The position numbers and the translations under genes are program-made. DNA of 64,000 nucleotides from Sphingomonadaceae bacterium 3R27C6 (GTDB lineage Bacteria; Pseudomonadota; Alphaproteobacteria; Sphingomonadales; Sphingomonadaceae), in the NCBI GenBank assembly GCA_005503215.1, contig SCNS01000001.1, positions 62,001 through 126,000 of the forward strand, read 5' to 3'. Positions 9,518-18,666 of the stretch are shown piece after piece. Every line of letters starts with the position of its first letter. The stretch's first letter is position 1. Under the pieces are notes generated by a model. The model had not been told where the DNA came from, searched no databases, and saw nothing but the letters and a program-made list of their open reading frames with translations.

Positions 9518-11100
9518 TCCACGGTATGATGCAGGATTACCCGCTTACCCTCGACAAATTCCTCGATCACGCGGCGCGCTGGCACGGCGACGCCGAAGTC
9601 GTGACCGCGCGCGAGGATGGCAGCATCGCGCGGGTCGGCTATGCGATGCTGCGCGACCGCAGCCTTGCGATCTCGTCGCTGCTCGCCGGCCTCGCGGTGG
9701 GCGAGGGCGACCGCGTCGCGACGCTCGCCTGGAACAGCCAGGCGCATGTCGAGGCCTGGTATGCGACGATGGGGATAGGCGCGGTCTGCCACACGCTCAA
9801 TCCGCGCCTCACCGCGCCGCAGCTCGCGGCGATGGCGGTGCAATCGGGCGCGAAGCTGCTGATCGTCAGCGCCGACCTGCTGCCGCTCGCGCGGTCGATC
9901 GTCGAGCGCGCGCCGGCGATCGGGCAGGTATTGGTGATCGATGGGCCCGCGGGCGACTGGCCCGCCGCAGCGCCGCCGCTCCGCGAAATCGAAGCGCTGA
10001 TCGCCGGCGCGCCGGGCGGGACCCCATGGGGCGGCTTTGACGAGCGTTCACCTGCCGGGCTCTGCTTCACCTCTGGAACGACGGGCGCACCAAAGGGGGT
10101 GACCTACACGCACCGCGCAAGCTTCCTGCACACGCTGCGAGCGTTGCAGGCCGACGTGATGGCATTCACCCACCGCGACGCGGTGCTCGCGGTCGTCCCG
10201 ATGTTCCACGCCAACGCCTGGGGTCTGCCCTTCGCGCTCCCCGCCGTCGGCGGCAAGCTCGTGCTCCCCGGACGGCAGGCCGACGGCGCAAGCCTTGCAA
10301 GACTGATCGCCGCCGAGGGCGTGACGGTCGGCGTCGGCGTCCCGACGGTGTGGCTCGGCGTCGTCGAACATATCGAGGCGGCGGGCGGCGACCTGCCGTC
10401 GCTCGAGCGCGTCATCGTCGGCGGCGCGCCGATGGCGCCCGCGCTGATGGAGCGGATCGAACGCCGGCTCGGCGTCGCGGTACAGACGAGTTGGGGCATG
10501 ACCGAGCTGTCGCCGCTCGGTACGATCGCGCCGCCCGGCGATCCGCTGCGCACCGCATCGGTGTCGGGGCGTCCGGCGATCGGCGTCGACCTGCTGCTCA
10601 CCGACGCGGCGGGCGTACCGCTTCCCGAACAACGCGGGGTCGAGGGGCATCTTCGCGTTCGCGGATCGGCGGTGGTCGAACGCTATCTGGGGCAAGCCGA
10701 GTCCGCGACCGACGACGATGGCTGGTTCGCGACCGGTGACCTCGCGCGCATCGACGCACGCGGCAACCTGTCGATCACCGGCCGGGCCAAGGATTTGATC
10801 AAATCGGGCGGCGAGTGGATCAACCCCGCCGAGATCGAGGCCGTTGTCGGCGCGCTGCCGCAGGTGTCGCTCGCCGCGGTGATCGGCCGCGAGGACCCCA
10901 AATGGGGCGAACGGCCGGTGCTGCTCGTCGAACTCGGTTCGGACGTGGAAATCAGTGACGCCGATCTGCTCGCGCCGCTTGCGGGCCGCGTCGCCCCCTG
11001 GTGGATTCCCGATGCCGTCGTCCGCCTTGCCGCCATGCCGCTGGCGCCGACCGGAAAAATCGATAAGATTCGCTTGCGGAACGACCATGGCGCGGGTTGA
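9514..11100 (+). CDS. acyl-CoA synthetase / fatty-acid-CoA ligase (AMP-forming)
   Basis: A 528-residue adenylate-forming enzyme. The AMP-binding P-loop is FTSGTTGAPKGVTYTHR, followed by WGMTELSP (A5 region), TGDLARID (A7) and GRAKDLIKSGGEWINP (A8 hinge), with the A10 lysine region PTGKIDKIRLR at the C-terminus. It would convert a carboxylic acid, ATP and CoA to acyl-CoA, AMP and pyrophosphate; family resemblance is to medium/long-chain ligases. ATG 9514 overlaps the esterase stop by four bases. In context it activates the acid released by the esterase. Confidence 0.9.
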   Translation: MIHGMMQDYPLTLDKFLDHAARWHGDAEVVTAREDGSIARVGYAMLRDRSLAISSLLAGLAVGEGDRVATLAWNSQAHVEAWYATMGIGAVCHTLNPRLTAPQLAAMAVQSGAKLLIVSADLLPLARSIVERAPAIGQVLVIDGPAGDWPAAAPPLREIEALIAGAPGGTPWGGFDERSPAGLCFTSGTTGAPKGVTYTHRASFLHTLRALQADVMAFTHRDAVLAVVPMFHANAWGLPFALPAVGGKLVLPGRQADGASLARLIAAEGVTVGVGVPTVWLGVVEHIEAAGGDLPSLERVIVGGAPMAPALMERIERRLGVAVQTSWGMTELSPLGTIAPPGDPLRTASVSGRPAIGVDLLLTDAAGVPLPEQRGVEGHLRVRGSAVVERYLGQAESATDDDGWFATGDLARIDARGNLSITGRAKDLIKSGGEWINPAEIEAVVGALPQVSLAAVIGREDPKWGERPVLLVELGSDVEISDADLLAPLAGRVAPWWIPDAVVRLAAMPLAPTGKIDKIRLRNDHGAG

Positions 11101-11839
11101 TCGGCAAGGACGCGTTGCGGCCGGGGCGGCGACGGAACAGAAATTGAAAGTCGGACGAGTGGCAGAACAGGCGAAAACGCGTCGGCGATCGACCAAGGCC
11201 GAACAGCGCGCCGAGACGATGGAACAGATCCTCGACGAAGCCGAGTATCTCTTTTCGAAGCACGGGCTGCACGGCGTCACGCTCAAGGATGTCGCGAAGC
11301 GCGTCGGCGTACACCACACGCTGCTCAACTATTATTTCGAGGACAAGAGGAAGCTGTTTGACGCCGTCTTCGCGCGCCGCGCGGTGGTGACGAGCACTAG
11401 GCGAATGCAGGTGCTCGACGAATATGACCGCGCGACGGGCGGCAAGCCGACGGTCGAGGGGGCGCTCCATGCCTTCCTCGACACCGACCTCGATCTTTAT
11501 ATCCACGGCGGCGAGGGCTGGAAAAATTACGGCGCATTGGGCGCGCAGGTCGCCAACACCCCCGAATGGGGCGCCGAGCTGATGGACAGCCATTTCGACC
11601 CTGTCGTGCTCCGCCTGATCGACCTTCTGAAGCGCGCGCTGCCCGATTGCGCCGAAGAAGACATTTTCTGGGGCTATCATTTCGTCACCGGCGCGCTGAT
11701 GGTCACGCTCGCGCGCACCGGGCGCATCGACAAGCTGTCGGGCGGCGTCTGCAAGTCCGAGGATTTCGAAGCGATCAAGGCGCGCATGGCTTCGTTCATG
11801 GCGGCAGGCTTCCTGCAAATCTGCAACAAGAAGGCTTAG
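11087..11839 (+). CDS. TetR/AcrR-family transcriptional regulator of the ester island
   Basis: About 250 residues with an N-terminal helix-turn-helix (LKDVAKRVGVHHTLLNYYF, residues about 65-85) and a larger C-terminal ligand domain. ATG 11087 overlaps the end of the acyl-CoA ligase by 14 bases; a GTG near 11159 could give a shorter N-terminus. The first 45 residues are basic and unusual for the family, so the start is uncertain. The gene sits between the catabolic operon and the SDR gene, with a 22-bp palindrome 38 bases downstream. Most likely a repressor relieved by a pathway acyl-CoA or acid; the effector is inferred. Confidence 0.85.
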   Translation: MARVDRQGRVAAGAATEQKLKVGRVAEQAKTRRRSTKAEQRAETMEQILDEAEYLFSKHGLHGVTLKDVAKRVGVHHTLLNYYFEDKRKLFDAVFARRAVVTSTRRMQVLDEYDRATGGKPTVEGALHAFLDTDLDLYIHGGEGWKNYGALGAQVANTPEWGAELMDSHFDPVVLRLIDLLKRALPDCAEEDIFWGYHFVTGALMVTLARTGRIDKLSGGVCKSEDFEAIKARMASFMAAGFLQICNKKA

Positions 11840-11877
11840 GCGGAAGGACGGCCTCGCTCCTTTCGCTTGCTCAATAT

Positions 11878-11899
11878 ATTAACTCACTAGAGAGTGAAT
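11878..11899. promoter_or_regulatory. 22-bp palindrome, candidate TetR operator (site 2)
   Basis: Arms ATTAACTCACT and AGAGAGTGAAT match at 9 of 11 positions. The final ten bases GAGAGTGAAT are identical to site 1 at 4157-4166. It lies between the TetR stop and the SDR start, ending 10 bases before the chosen SDR ATG (11910), so a bound repressor would block initiation. It also overlaps the unused ATG at 11898. Confidence 0.65.
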
Positions 11900-11909
11900 G
11901 GAGATTGAT

Positions 11910-12818
11910 ATGGGACATGACAAATTGCCGCTGCACGGCCGGGTCGCGATCGTCACCGGTGCCGGGGGCGGACTGGGCCGCACGCATGCGCTCTACCTCG
12001 CCAAACAGGGCGCGCGCGTCGTCGTGAACGACCTCGCGATCGCCGCTGCCGAGCAGGTTGCCTCCGAAATCGTCGCGAACGGCGGCGAGGCGCTGGCGGT
12101 TGGGGGTTCGGTGACCGACGAGGCCGCGGTGGGTGCGATGGTTCACGAGACGCAGGGTGCGTGGGGACGCATCGACATTCTCGTCAACAACGCAGGCATC
12201 CTGCGCGACAAGAGCTTCGCCAAAATGAGCATCGACGATTTCCGATTGGTCGTCGACGTGCACCTTATGGGCGCCGCGATCTGTTGCAAGGCGGTGTGGG
12301 GCATGATGCGCGCGCAACAATATGGGCGCATCGTGATGACGACCTCGTCGTCGGGGCTGTGGGGCAATTTCGGCCAGGCGAATTATGGCGCCGCCAAGAT
12401 GGCGCTCGTCGGCCTGATGCAGACGCTGGCGATCGAGGGCGAGAAATATGGCATCCGCGTCAACGGCCTCGCGCCCACGGCCGCGACGCAAATGACGCAC
12501 GGCGTGCTTGCCGACGCCAGCCTCCAACTGCTCGATCCTGCGCTCGTCAGCCCCGGGCTGCTCGCGCTTGTCGGTGATGACGCACCGACGCGCGCGATCC
12601 TCTGCGCGGGTGCGGGGCATTTCGCCACGGCCGATGTGACCTTGTCGAATGGGCACTATGTCGGCGCGGCGGAAGATGCGGGCGAGCAGCTCGTCGCGCG
12701 CTGGTCCGATGTGTCCGCCCGTGCCGACGCGATCGTTCCAGCTTACGGTTTCAAGCAGGCCGAACGCGAACTGGCGAGCGCGGGATCGGGCCTGCCCGCG
12801 TTGGCAATCGCCCGGTAA
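11910..12818 (+). CDS. short-chain dehydrogenase/reductase (hydroxyacyl-CoA dehydrogenase-like)
   Basis: A 302-residue NAD(P)-dependent oxidoreductase. The Rossmann motif is TGAGGGLGRT, NNAG follows, and the catalytic set is a serine in TTSSSGLWG with YGAAK. The beginning (LPLHGRVAIVTGAGGGLGR, VVVNDL) resembles the dehydrogenase domain of peroxisomal multifunctional enzyme type 2, which oxidises (R)-3-hydroxyacyl-CoA. ATG 11910 has GGAG at 11900-11903; ATG 11898 lies within the palindrome and lacks a site. It is the last gene of the island, under its own operator, and probably oxidises a hydroxy intermediate made after CoA activation. Confidence 0.88.
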   Translation: MGHDKLPLHGRVAIVTGAGGGLGRTHALYLAKQGARVVVNDLAIAAAEQVASEIVANGGEALAVGGSVTDEAAVGAMVHETQGAWGRIDILVNNAGILRDKSFAKMSIDDFRLVVDVHLMGAAICCKAVWGMMRAQQYGRIVMTTSSSGLWGNFGQANYGAAKMALVGLMQTLAIEGEKYGIRVNGLAPTAATQMTHGVLADASLQLLDPALVSPGLLALVGDDAPTRAILCAGAGHFATADVTLSNGHYVGAAEDAGEQLVARWSDVSARADAIVPAYGFKQAERELASAGSGLPALAIAR

Positions 12819-12823
12819 AGGTT

Positions 12824-12849
12824 CGAGCGTCGCGGGTCAGCGACGCTCG
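12824..12849. terminator. hairpin between convergent genes, overlapping a stop codon
   Basis: CGAGCGTCGC and GCGACGCTCG form a perfect 10-bp stem with a 6-base loop. It lies between the convergent SDR and outer-membrane channel genes, and the last codons and stop of the channel gene are inside the stem. No U-tract follows on either strand, so intrinsic termination is plausible but not certain. Confidence 0.5.
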
Positions 12850-14237
12850 ACCAATCCACCACCCAGCGCGACATACAGCGTCACCAGATTGTCGACCTGC
12901 GCACGGCGCAGCTCGATCAGCGCCTGCTCGGCGGCGAACAAATTTCGTTCGGCGTCGAGGACTTCGAGATAGGTCGACACGCCTTCGCGATACCGCTTGC
13001 GCGCGAGGTCGGCGATCTGCCGGGTCGCGAGCGTGCCGCGTTCCTGCGCCTCGACCTGGTCCGCCAGATAACGTCGTCCGGCGAGCGCGTCGGCGACTTC
13101 GCGGAACGCGCCCTGCACGGTGCGCTCATAGGTCGCGACCGCGATATTCTCGCGCGCCTCGGCGACGGTCAGATTGCCTTTGTTGCGCCCGAAATCGAAG
13201 ATCGGCAGGCTGATCGACGGGCCAAAACTCCAGCCGAACCCATCGTTACTGAACAGGTTGTCGAGCGAACCCGAGGCGAAGCCAAGATTGCCGGTCAGCG
13301 AGATCGACGGGAAGAAGGCGGCGCGGGCGGCGCCGACATTGGCGCGCGCGGCGCGCAGCCGCTCTTCGGCCGCCACTACGTCGGGCCGCGCGACAAGCAG
13401 GTCCGACGGCAGCCCGGCGGTCAGCGTCGGCGACTGGCTCTGCGCGACGAGCGGCAGCGGCGCGGGCAGGGGACCGGTCACCGGTCCGCCGGTCAGCACG
13501 GCGAGGAAATTGTCGGCCTGCGCCTTGCCGAGCTTCAGGCTCGCAAGCTGTGTCTCGGCCTGCGTCAGCAGCGTTTCGGACTGGCGATAGTCGAGCGCTG
13601 AGGTGACCCCCGCGTCGAGGCGGCGCTTCGCGATCCGCAGCCCTTCCTTGCGGCTCGTCACCGTGGCTTCGGCGAGGCTGATCTGCTCGTCGGCGCCGCG
13701 CGATGCGAAATAGGACGAGGCAACGTCGCGCACCAGCGCGAGGCGGAAGGCGCGCTCGGCCGCCTCGGTCGCGAGATACTGGCTGCGCGCGGCTTCGGAC
13801 AGATTCTTGACGCGCCCCCAGAAATCGAGCTCGAACGAGGTCACGCCGACGCCGACCGAATAGCGATTGGTCGTGTCGGTCCCGGGTCCGGTCAACGAGG
13901 CGCCGCGCGTGCGTGTCGCGGCGGCGCTGGCGCCGACCGTCGGCAGGCGGTCGGCGTCCTGGATGCGGTACAGCCCGCGCGCTTCCTCGATCTGCGCGAC
14001 CGCGACGGCGAGGTCGCGGTTGCGCTCGATCGCCTGCGCGATCAGCACCTCGAGTTGCGGATCGGCAAAGAAGTCCTGCCAGCTGACCTCGGTCGCCCGC
14101 TGCCCGAGCGTCACATCGCCCGCGAACTCGGCCGGATAGGCGGGCGCGGTGGGCAGCGCCGGGCGCTCGTGCTTCGGCGCCATATTGACGCATCCGGCGA
14201 GCGTCGTCGCTGCGAGCAGCGCGATCAGGTTACGCAT
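12837..14237 (-). CDS. RND efflux outer-membrane channel lipoprotein, NodT family
   Basis: A 466-residue TolC/OprM-type channel completing the tripartite pump encoded upstream. The N-terminus MRNLIALLAATTLAGC carries a lipobox with cysteine at position 16. Two outer-membrane-efflux repeats follow, each with long alanine-rich helices (for example QIEEARGLYRIQDADRLP and VVAAEERLRAARANVGAAR). ATG 14237 overlaps the pump stop by 8 bases; an in-frame ATG at 14252 is possible. Third gene of the operon 18555-12837. Confidence 0.92.
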   Translation of the reverse strand: MRNLIALLAATTLAGCVNMAPKHERPALPTAPAYPAEFAGDVTLGQRATEVSWQDFFADPQLEVLIAQAIERNRDLAVAVAQIEEARGLYRIQDADRLPTVGASAAATRTRGASLTGPGTDTTNRYSVGVGVTSFELDFWGRVKNLSEAARSQYLATEAAERAFRLALVRDVASSYFASRGADEQISLAEATVTSRKEGLRIAKRRLDAGVTSALDYRQSETLLTQAETQLASLKLGKAQADNFLAVLTGGPVTGPLPAPLPLVAQSQSPTLTAGLPSDLLVARPDVVAAEERLRAARANVGAARAAFFPSISLTGNLGFASGSLDNLFSNDGFGWSFGPSISLPIFDFGRNKGNLTVAEARENIAVATYERTVQGAFREVADALAGRRYLADQVEAQERGTLATRQIADLARKRYREGVSTYLEVLDAERNLFAAEQALIELRRAQVDNLVTLYVALGGGLVERR

Positions 14238-17200
14238 GACCGGGTTCCTCATGATGTCCTTTTTCGGCGGGTGCGGGCGGTCGCTTGCGGCTGATCCACT
14301 TGCGCACCGAGAGATAGAAGAGCGGGATGAAGAAGATGCCGAGCAACGTCGCCGCGATCATCCCGCCCATCACGCCCGACCCGACCGCGATGCGGCTGGC
14401 GGCACCGGCTCCGCTCGCGATGACGAGCGGCACCATGCCCAGGATGAAAGCGAGGCTGGTCATGATGATCGGCCGCAGGCGCAGCTTGACCGCTTCCATC
14501 ACCGCGTCGAGCGTCGATTTGCCCTCGGCCTCCTGCTCGATCGCGAACTCGACGATCAGGATCGCATTCTTCGCGGCGAGCCCGATGATCGTGATCAGGC
14601 CGACGTTGAAGTAAATGTCGGCCGACAGCCCGCGCAGCATCGAGAAGAGCACCGCGCCGAGCACGCCGAGCGGCACGACCAGCAGGACCGCGACGGGCAC
14701 CGACCAGCTTTCGTAAAGCGCCGCGAGCAGCAGGAAGACGACGACGAGCGACAGGCCGAGCAGCATGCCGATCTGGCCCGCCGACTGCTTCTCTTCATAG
14801 GAAATGCCGGTCCATTCGGAGGAGAAGCCCGTCGGGAGCTGCTGTGCGAGCCGTTCCATTTCGGCCATCGCCTCGCCGGTCGACTGGCCGGGCGCGGGCT
14901 CGCCCGAAATCGTCATCGCGGGATAGCCGTTATAACGCTGGAGCTGCGGCGCTTCGGCCGACCATTCGGCGGTGCTGAACGATCCGAAAGGCACCATGTC
15001 GCCGTTCGCGCTGCGCACGCGCAGGTCGAGGACGTCCTGCGGGGTCATGCGGCTCGCGGCATCGGCCTGGAGCAGCACGCGCAGCACGCGGCCTTCGCGG
15101 GTGAAGTCGTTGGCGTAGGCGCTGCCGAAGCTGATCGCGAGCGTCGCGTTGACGTCGCCGATCGACAGGCCGAGCGCGCGTGCCTGAATGCGGTCGATGT
15201 CGACCTTCAGCACGGGCGCGTCCTCCTGACCCTCGGGGCGGACGTTGGCGAGCAGCTTGCTCTGCATCGCGCCGCCGAGCATCTGGTTGCGCGCGGCGAT
15301 CAGCGCGTCGCGCCCGTTGCCGCCGCGGTCCTGCAGCTTGAAGGTGAAGCCGCTCGACGTGCCGAGTTCGGGGATCGACGGCGGGCTCAGTGAGAAGGCA
15401 AAGGCTTCCTTGATGTTCGCGTAGGTGCCCATCGCCTTGCCCGCGATCGCGTCGGCGCTGTCGCCTTCGCCCTTGCGTTCTTCCCAAGGCTTGAGCGGGG
15501 TGAACATGATCGCGTTCGCCTGTCCCTGCCCAAAGAAGCTGAACCCGTTGACCGTCACGACATTGGCGACCTGCGGCTGCTCGGCGAAGAAGGCCTTCAC
15601 CTGCTTGGTCGCCTCGTTGGTGCGCTGTGTCGTCGCGCCCGGGGGCGCCTGGATCACGGTCACCAGATAGCCCTGGTCTTCCTGCGGCAGGAACGAGCCC
15701 GGCAGGCGGGTGAAGAGCAATGCGGTGATCGCGACCATCGCGACGAACACGCCGAGCCAGCGCAGCGGCGTCGCCAGCATCTTGCCGACGCCGCCCTGAT
15801 AGCGGTCGGTCGTGCGCCCGAACCATTCGTTGAAACGGCCGAAAAAGCGGTCGAAGAATGCGCCGATGCGGCCCTTGCGCTCGGTCTTGTCGTGCGGCTT
15901 CAGCAGCGTTGCGCACAGCGCAGGCGTCAGCGTCAGCGCAAGCAGCGCCGAGAAGGCGATCGAGATCGCGAGCGTCATCGAGAATTGGCGATAAATGCCG
16001 CCGGTCGACCCGGGGAAGAACGCCATCGGGATGAACACCGCGATCAGCACGAGCGTGATGCCGACGATCGCCGAGGTGATTTGGCTCATCGCCTTCACCG
16101 TCGCGTCATAGGGCGACAGATGCTCTTCGTTCATGATGCGCTCGACATTCTCGATCACGACGATCGCGTCATCGACGAGGATGCCGATCGCGAGCACCAT
16201 GCCGAACAGGGTCAGCACGTTGATCGAGAAACCGAACATCCAGAGGCCGAGGCATGCGCCCGCGAGCGCGATGGGGACGACGACGGTGGGGATGACGGTC
16301 GCGCGCCAGTTCTGGAGGAACAGGAACATGACGAGGAAGACGAGCAGCATCGCTTCGCCCAGCGTCTTCACCACCTCTTCGATCGACAGGCTGATGAACG
16401 GCGTCGTGTCATACGGGATCGACCAGGTGATGTCGGGCGGGAAACCCTTCGACAGCTCGTCCATCCGGTCGCGAATGCCCTGGGCGGTCGACAGCGCGTT
16501 GGCGCCGGGGGTCAGCTGGACCGCGAGGCCCGCCATCGGCTTGCCGTTGAGTTCGGACGAGAAAAGATAGCTCGCCGCGCCCAGTTCGACGCGGCCGACA
16601 TCGCCGAGCGTGACCGCCGACCCGTCGGGATTGGCGCGCAGGATGATGCTTTCGAACTGTTCGGGCTTGGTAAAGCGGCCCTGCGTCGTGATGACGGCGT
16701 TGAGCTGCGCGCCCTTGGCGATCGGCTGGTCGCCGAGCTGGCCGCCCGGGGTCTGGCTGTTCTGCTCCTGCACCGCGCCCAGCGCTTCGGCAGCGGAGAG
16801 ATTATACGACGCGAGCTTTTGCGGGTCGAGCCAGATGCGCATCGCATATTCGGGCGCAAAAGCCTGGACGTTGCCGACGCCGTTCACACGCCGCAGCTCG
16901 TCGAGCACGCGCGTGTTGGCGAAGTTGTTGACCTCCATCGGGTCGGTGTTGCCGCTCTTCGACGTGATCGCGACGATCAGCAGGAAGCCCGAATTGGCCT
17001 CGGTGACCGAGATGCCCTGGCGGCGCACATCCTCGGGCAGGCGCTGCTCGACGCGGCGCAGGCGGTTCTGCACTTCCATCTGCGCATTATCGATGTCGGT
17101 TCCCGCCTCGAAAGTCAGGTTAATCGACGCTGTGCCGTTCGATTCGCTGGTCGAGGCCATGTAGAGGAAGCCCTCGACCCCGTTCAGTTCCTGCTCGATG

Positions 17201-17394
17201 ACCTGCGTGACATTCTGTTCGAGCGTCTTGGCGTCGGCACCCGGATAAGTGACGCCGATGGTCAGCGATGGCGGTGCCACCGACGGATATTGCTCCACGG
17301 GAAGCCCGCGCAGCGCGATGATGCCCGACAACAGGATGCCGATGGCGATGACCCAGGAAAAGATGGGCCGGTCGATGAAGAAGCGGGGTGTCAT
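14230..17394 (-). CDS. RND efflux pump permease, AcrB/MexB (HAE1) family
   Basis: A 1054-residue inner-membrane proton/drug antiporter of normal length for the family. MTPRFFIDRPIFSWVIAIG is the classic start. The proton-relay aspartate pair is in GILVDDAIVVIENVERI (TM4) and the essential lysine in GLAAKNAILIVEFA (TM10). Two large periplasmic loops follow TM1 and TM7. It lies 6 bases after the adaptor gene and overlaps the channel gene. Likely exports hydrophobic or amphiphilic toxicants; the substrate range cannot be inferred. Expression is probably controlled by the divergent TetR gene. Confidence 0.96.
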   Translation of the reverse strand: MTPRFFIDRPIFSWVIAIGILLSGIIALRGLPVEQYPSVAPPSLTIGVTYPGADAKTLEQNVTQVIEQELNGVEGFLYMASTSESNGTASINLTFEAGTDIDNAQMEVQNRLRRVEQRLPEDVRRQGISVTEANSGFLLIVAITSKSGNTDPMEVNNFANTRVLDELRRVNGVGNVQAFAPEYAMRIWLDPQKLASYNLSAAEALGAVQEQNSQTPGGQLGDQPIAKGAQLNAVITTQGRFTKPEQFESIILRANPDGSAVTLGDVGRVELGAASYLFSSELNGKPMAGLAVQLTPGANALSTAQGIRDRMDELSKGFPPDITWSIPYDTTPFISLSIEEVVKTLGEAMLLVFLVMFLFLQNWRATVIPTVVVPIALAGACLGLWMFGFSINVLTLFGMVLAIGILVDDAIVVIENVERIMNEEHLSPYDATVKAMSQITSAIVGITLVLIAVFIPMAFFPGSTGGIYRQFSMTLAISIAFSALLALTLTPALCATLLKPHDKTERKGRIGAFFDRFFGRFNEWFGRTTDRYQGGVGKMLATPLRWLGVFVAMVAITALLFTRLPGSFLPQEDQGYLVTVIQAPPGATTQRTNEATKQVKAFFAEQPQVANVVTVNGFSFFGQGQANAIMFTPLKPWEERKGEGDSADAIAGKAMGTYANIKEAFAFSLSPPSIPELGTSSGFTFKLQDRGGNGRDALIAARNQMLGGAMQSKLLANVRPEGQEDAPVLKVDIDRIQARALGLSIGDVNATLAISFGSAYANDFTREGRVLRVLLQADAASRMTPQDVLDLRVRSANGDMVPFGSFSTAEWSAEAPQLQRYNGYPAMTISGEPAPGQSTGEAMAEMERLAQQLPTGFSSEWTGISYEEKQSAGQIGMLLGLSLVVVFLLLAALYESWSVPVAVLLVVPLGVLGAVLFSMLRGLSADIYFNVGLITIIGLAAKNAILIVEFAIEQEAEGKSTLDAVMEAVKLRLRPIIMTSLAFILGMVPLVIASGAGAASRIAVGSGVMGGMIAATLLGIFFIPLFYLSVRKWISRKRPPAPAEKGHHEEPGHA

Positions 17395-17400
17395 GTCAGA

Positions 17401-18555
17401 TCAGCGCTTCGCCGCGGGGGTCGAGGCCGTTCCTTTGGGCTGCGCAACGCGCACCGGCTGTCCCGGCTGCACCTTTTGCAGCCCGTCGACGATCACCCGG
17501 TCGCCGGGTTTCAGCCCGTCGAGGATCGCCCACTGGCCCGCGACCATCGTGCCGAGCTTCACCGGGCGCGGGGTTGCGATATTCTTGGCATCGAGCACCA
17601 TGACGCTGGCATTGTCGGCGGCCAGCTTGACCGCGCGCTGGGGGATCAGCACGCCGTCGGCGCGGTTACCCGCAAAGATGCGCGCACGCACGAACTGGCC
17701 GGGCAGCAGCGCCGCATTCGGGTTCGGGAATTCGGCGCGCAGCGCGGCGGTGCCCGTCGCCTCGTCGATCGACAGGTCAAGGAAGTCGAGATGGCCGACG
17801 ACCGGAAAGGCGGTGCCGTCCTCGAGGATCAGCTGGACTTCGACGCGCTCGAGCTGCGGCACGCTGACCTTGCCCGATCCCATCTCGCGACGCGTCGCGA
17901 GCAGGTCCGAACTCGACTGCCCGAAATTGACATAGACGCGGTCGATCTGTTCGATCGTCGTCAGCAGCGTGCCCGAGGCCGCGCTGACGAGCGCGCCCTC
18001 GGTGACTTCGGCGCGGCGCGCGCGTCCCGAAATCGGCGCCGCGACCGACGCGTAGCCTAGGTTCAGGCGCGCCGATTCCAGATTGGCCTGCGCCTGCTGC
18101 ACATCGGCTTCGGCGGTGCGTTGCGCGGCGACCGCGGCGTCATATTCCTGCTTGCCGATGGCCTGGTCGGCGAGGAGCGGCTGATAGCGGCCGACCACCT
18201 GCCGCGCGTTCGCCGCCGTGGCCTGCGCGCGGGCAAGCTGGGCGCGCGCCGCATTGGAGGTCGCGATCAATTCGCGCGGGTCGATCCGGAACAGCGGGGT
18301 CCCGGCACGGACATAGCTGCCTTCGTTGAACAGGCGACGCTCGACGATGCCGTTGACGCGCGCGCGCACTTCGGAGGTGCGATACGCCTGGACACGACCG
18401 GGCAACTCGATGACGTTCGGCACCGCCTGGGTGCTGACCGTCACGATATTGACTTCGGGCGGCGGCGGTGCCGGCGGCGCTTCGGACGAGCAGGAGGCCA
18501 GCAAAAGCGCCAGCGCAGCGCCGGCGGCGCTTGCAAGAGGACGTACGCGACTCAT
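17401..18555 (-). CDS. RND efflux periplasmic adaptor lipoprotein (HlyD/MexA family)
   Basis: A 384-residue membrane-fusion protein linking pump and channel. ATG 18555 follows AGGGG; a frame open to 18624 runs into the operator region and is not used. The signal peptide ends in the lipobox LLASC. The barrel-sandwich half-motifs (VRARVNGIVERRLFNEG and YASVAAPISGRARRAEV) surround an alpha-helical hairpin rich in Ala/Gln. First gene of the operon. Confidence 0.93.
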   Translation of the reverse strand: MSRVRPLASAAGAALALLLASCSSEAPPAPPPPEVNIVTVSTQAVPNVIELPGRVQAYRTSEVRARVNGIVERRLFNEGSYVRAGTPLFRIDPRELIATSNAARAQLARAQATAANARQVVGRYQPLLADQAIGKQEYDAAVAAQRTAEADVQQAQANLESARLNLGYASVAAPISGRARRAEVTEGALVSAASGTLLTTIEQIDRVYVNFGQSSSDLLATRREMGSGKVSVPQLERVEVQLILEDGTAFPVVGHLDFLDLSIDEATGTAALRAEFPNPNAALLPGQFVRARIFAGNRADGVLIPQRAVKLAADNASVMVLDAKNIATPRPVKLGTMVAGQWAILDGLKPGDRVIVDGLQKVQPGQPVRVAQPKGTASTPAAKR

Positions 18556-18623
18556 ATGGACCCCTGAAAAAATCGCAGTTGTGCGGGATTTGTTTATACG
18601 CGAAAGCTTGCGTTGAAGCGCCA

Positions 18624-18639
18624 TGTAATTTAAATTACA
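18624..18639. promoter_or_regulatory. perfect 16-bp palindrome, candidate efflux operator
   Basis: TGTAATTTAAATTACA is self-complementary over all 16 bases. It lies in the 111-base gap between the divergent adaptor (start 18555) and TetR (start 18667) genes, and is AT-only apart from its outer G and C, in a high-GC genome. Size and position match operators of AcrR/TtgR-type regulators, so the neighbouring TetR protein is the likely binder and may repress both directions. Confidence 0.7.
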
Positions 18640-18666
18640 AAAAAGCGCAAGGGAGGGGGATAAAAA

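Noticed and set aside
14149-18060. Long plus-strand frames opposite the RND efflux operon
   Set aside because: Low-complexity, His/Arg/Asp-rich translations antisense to clear efflux proteins.
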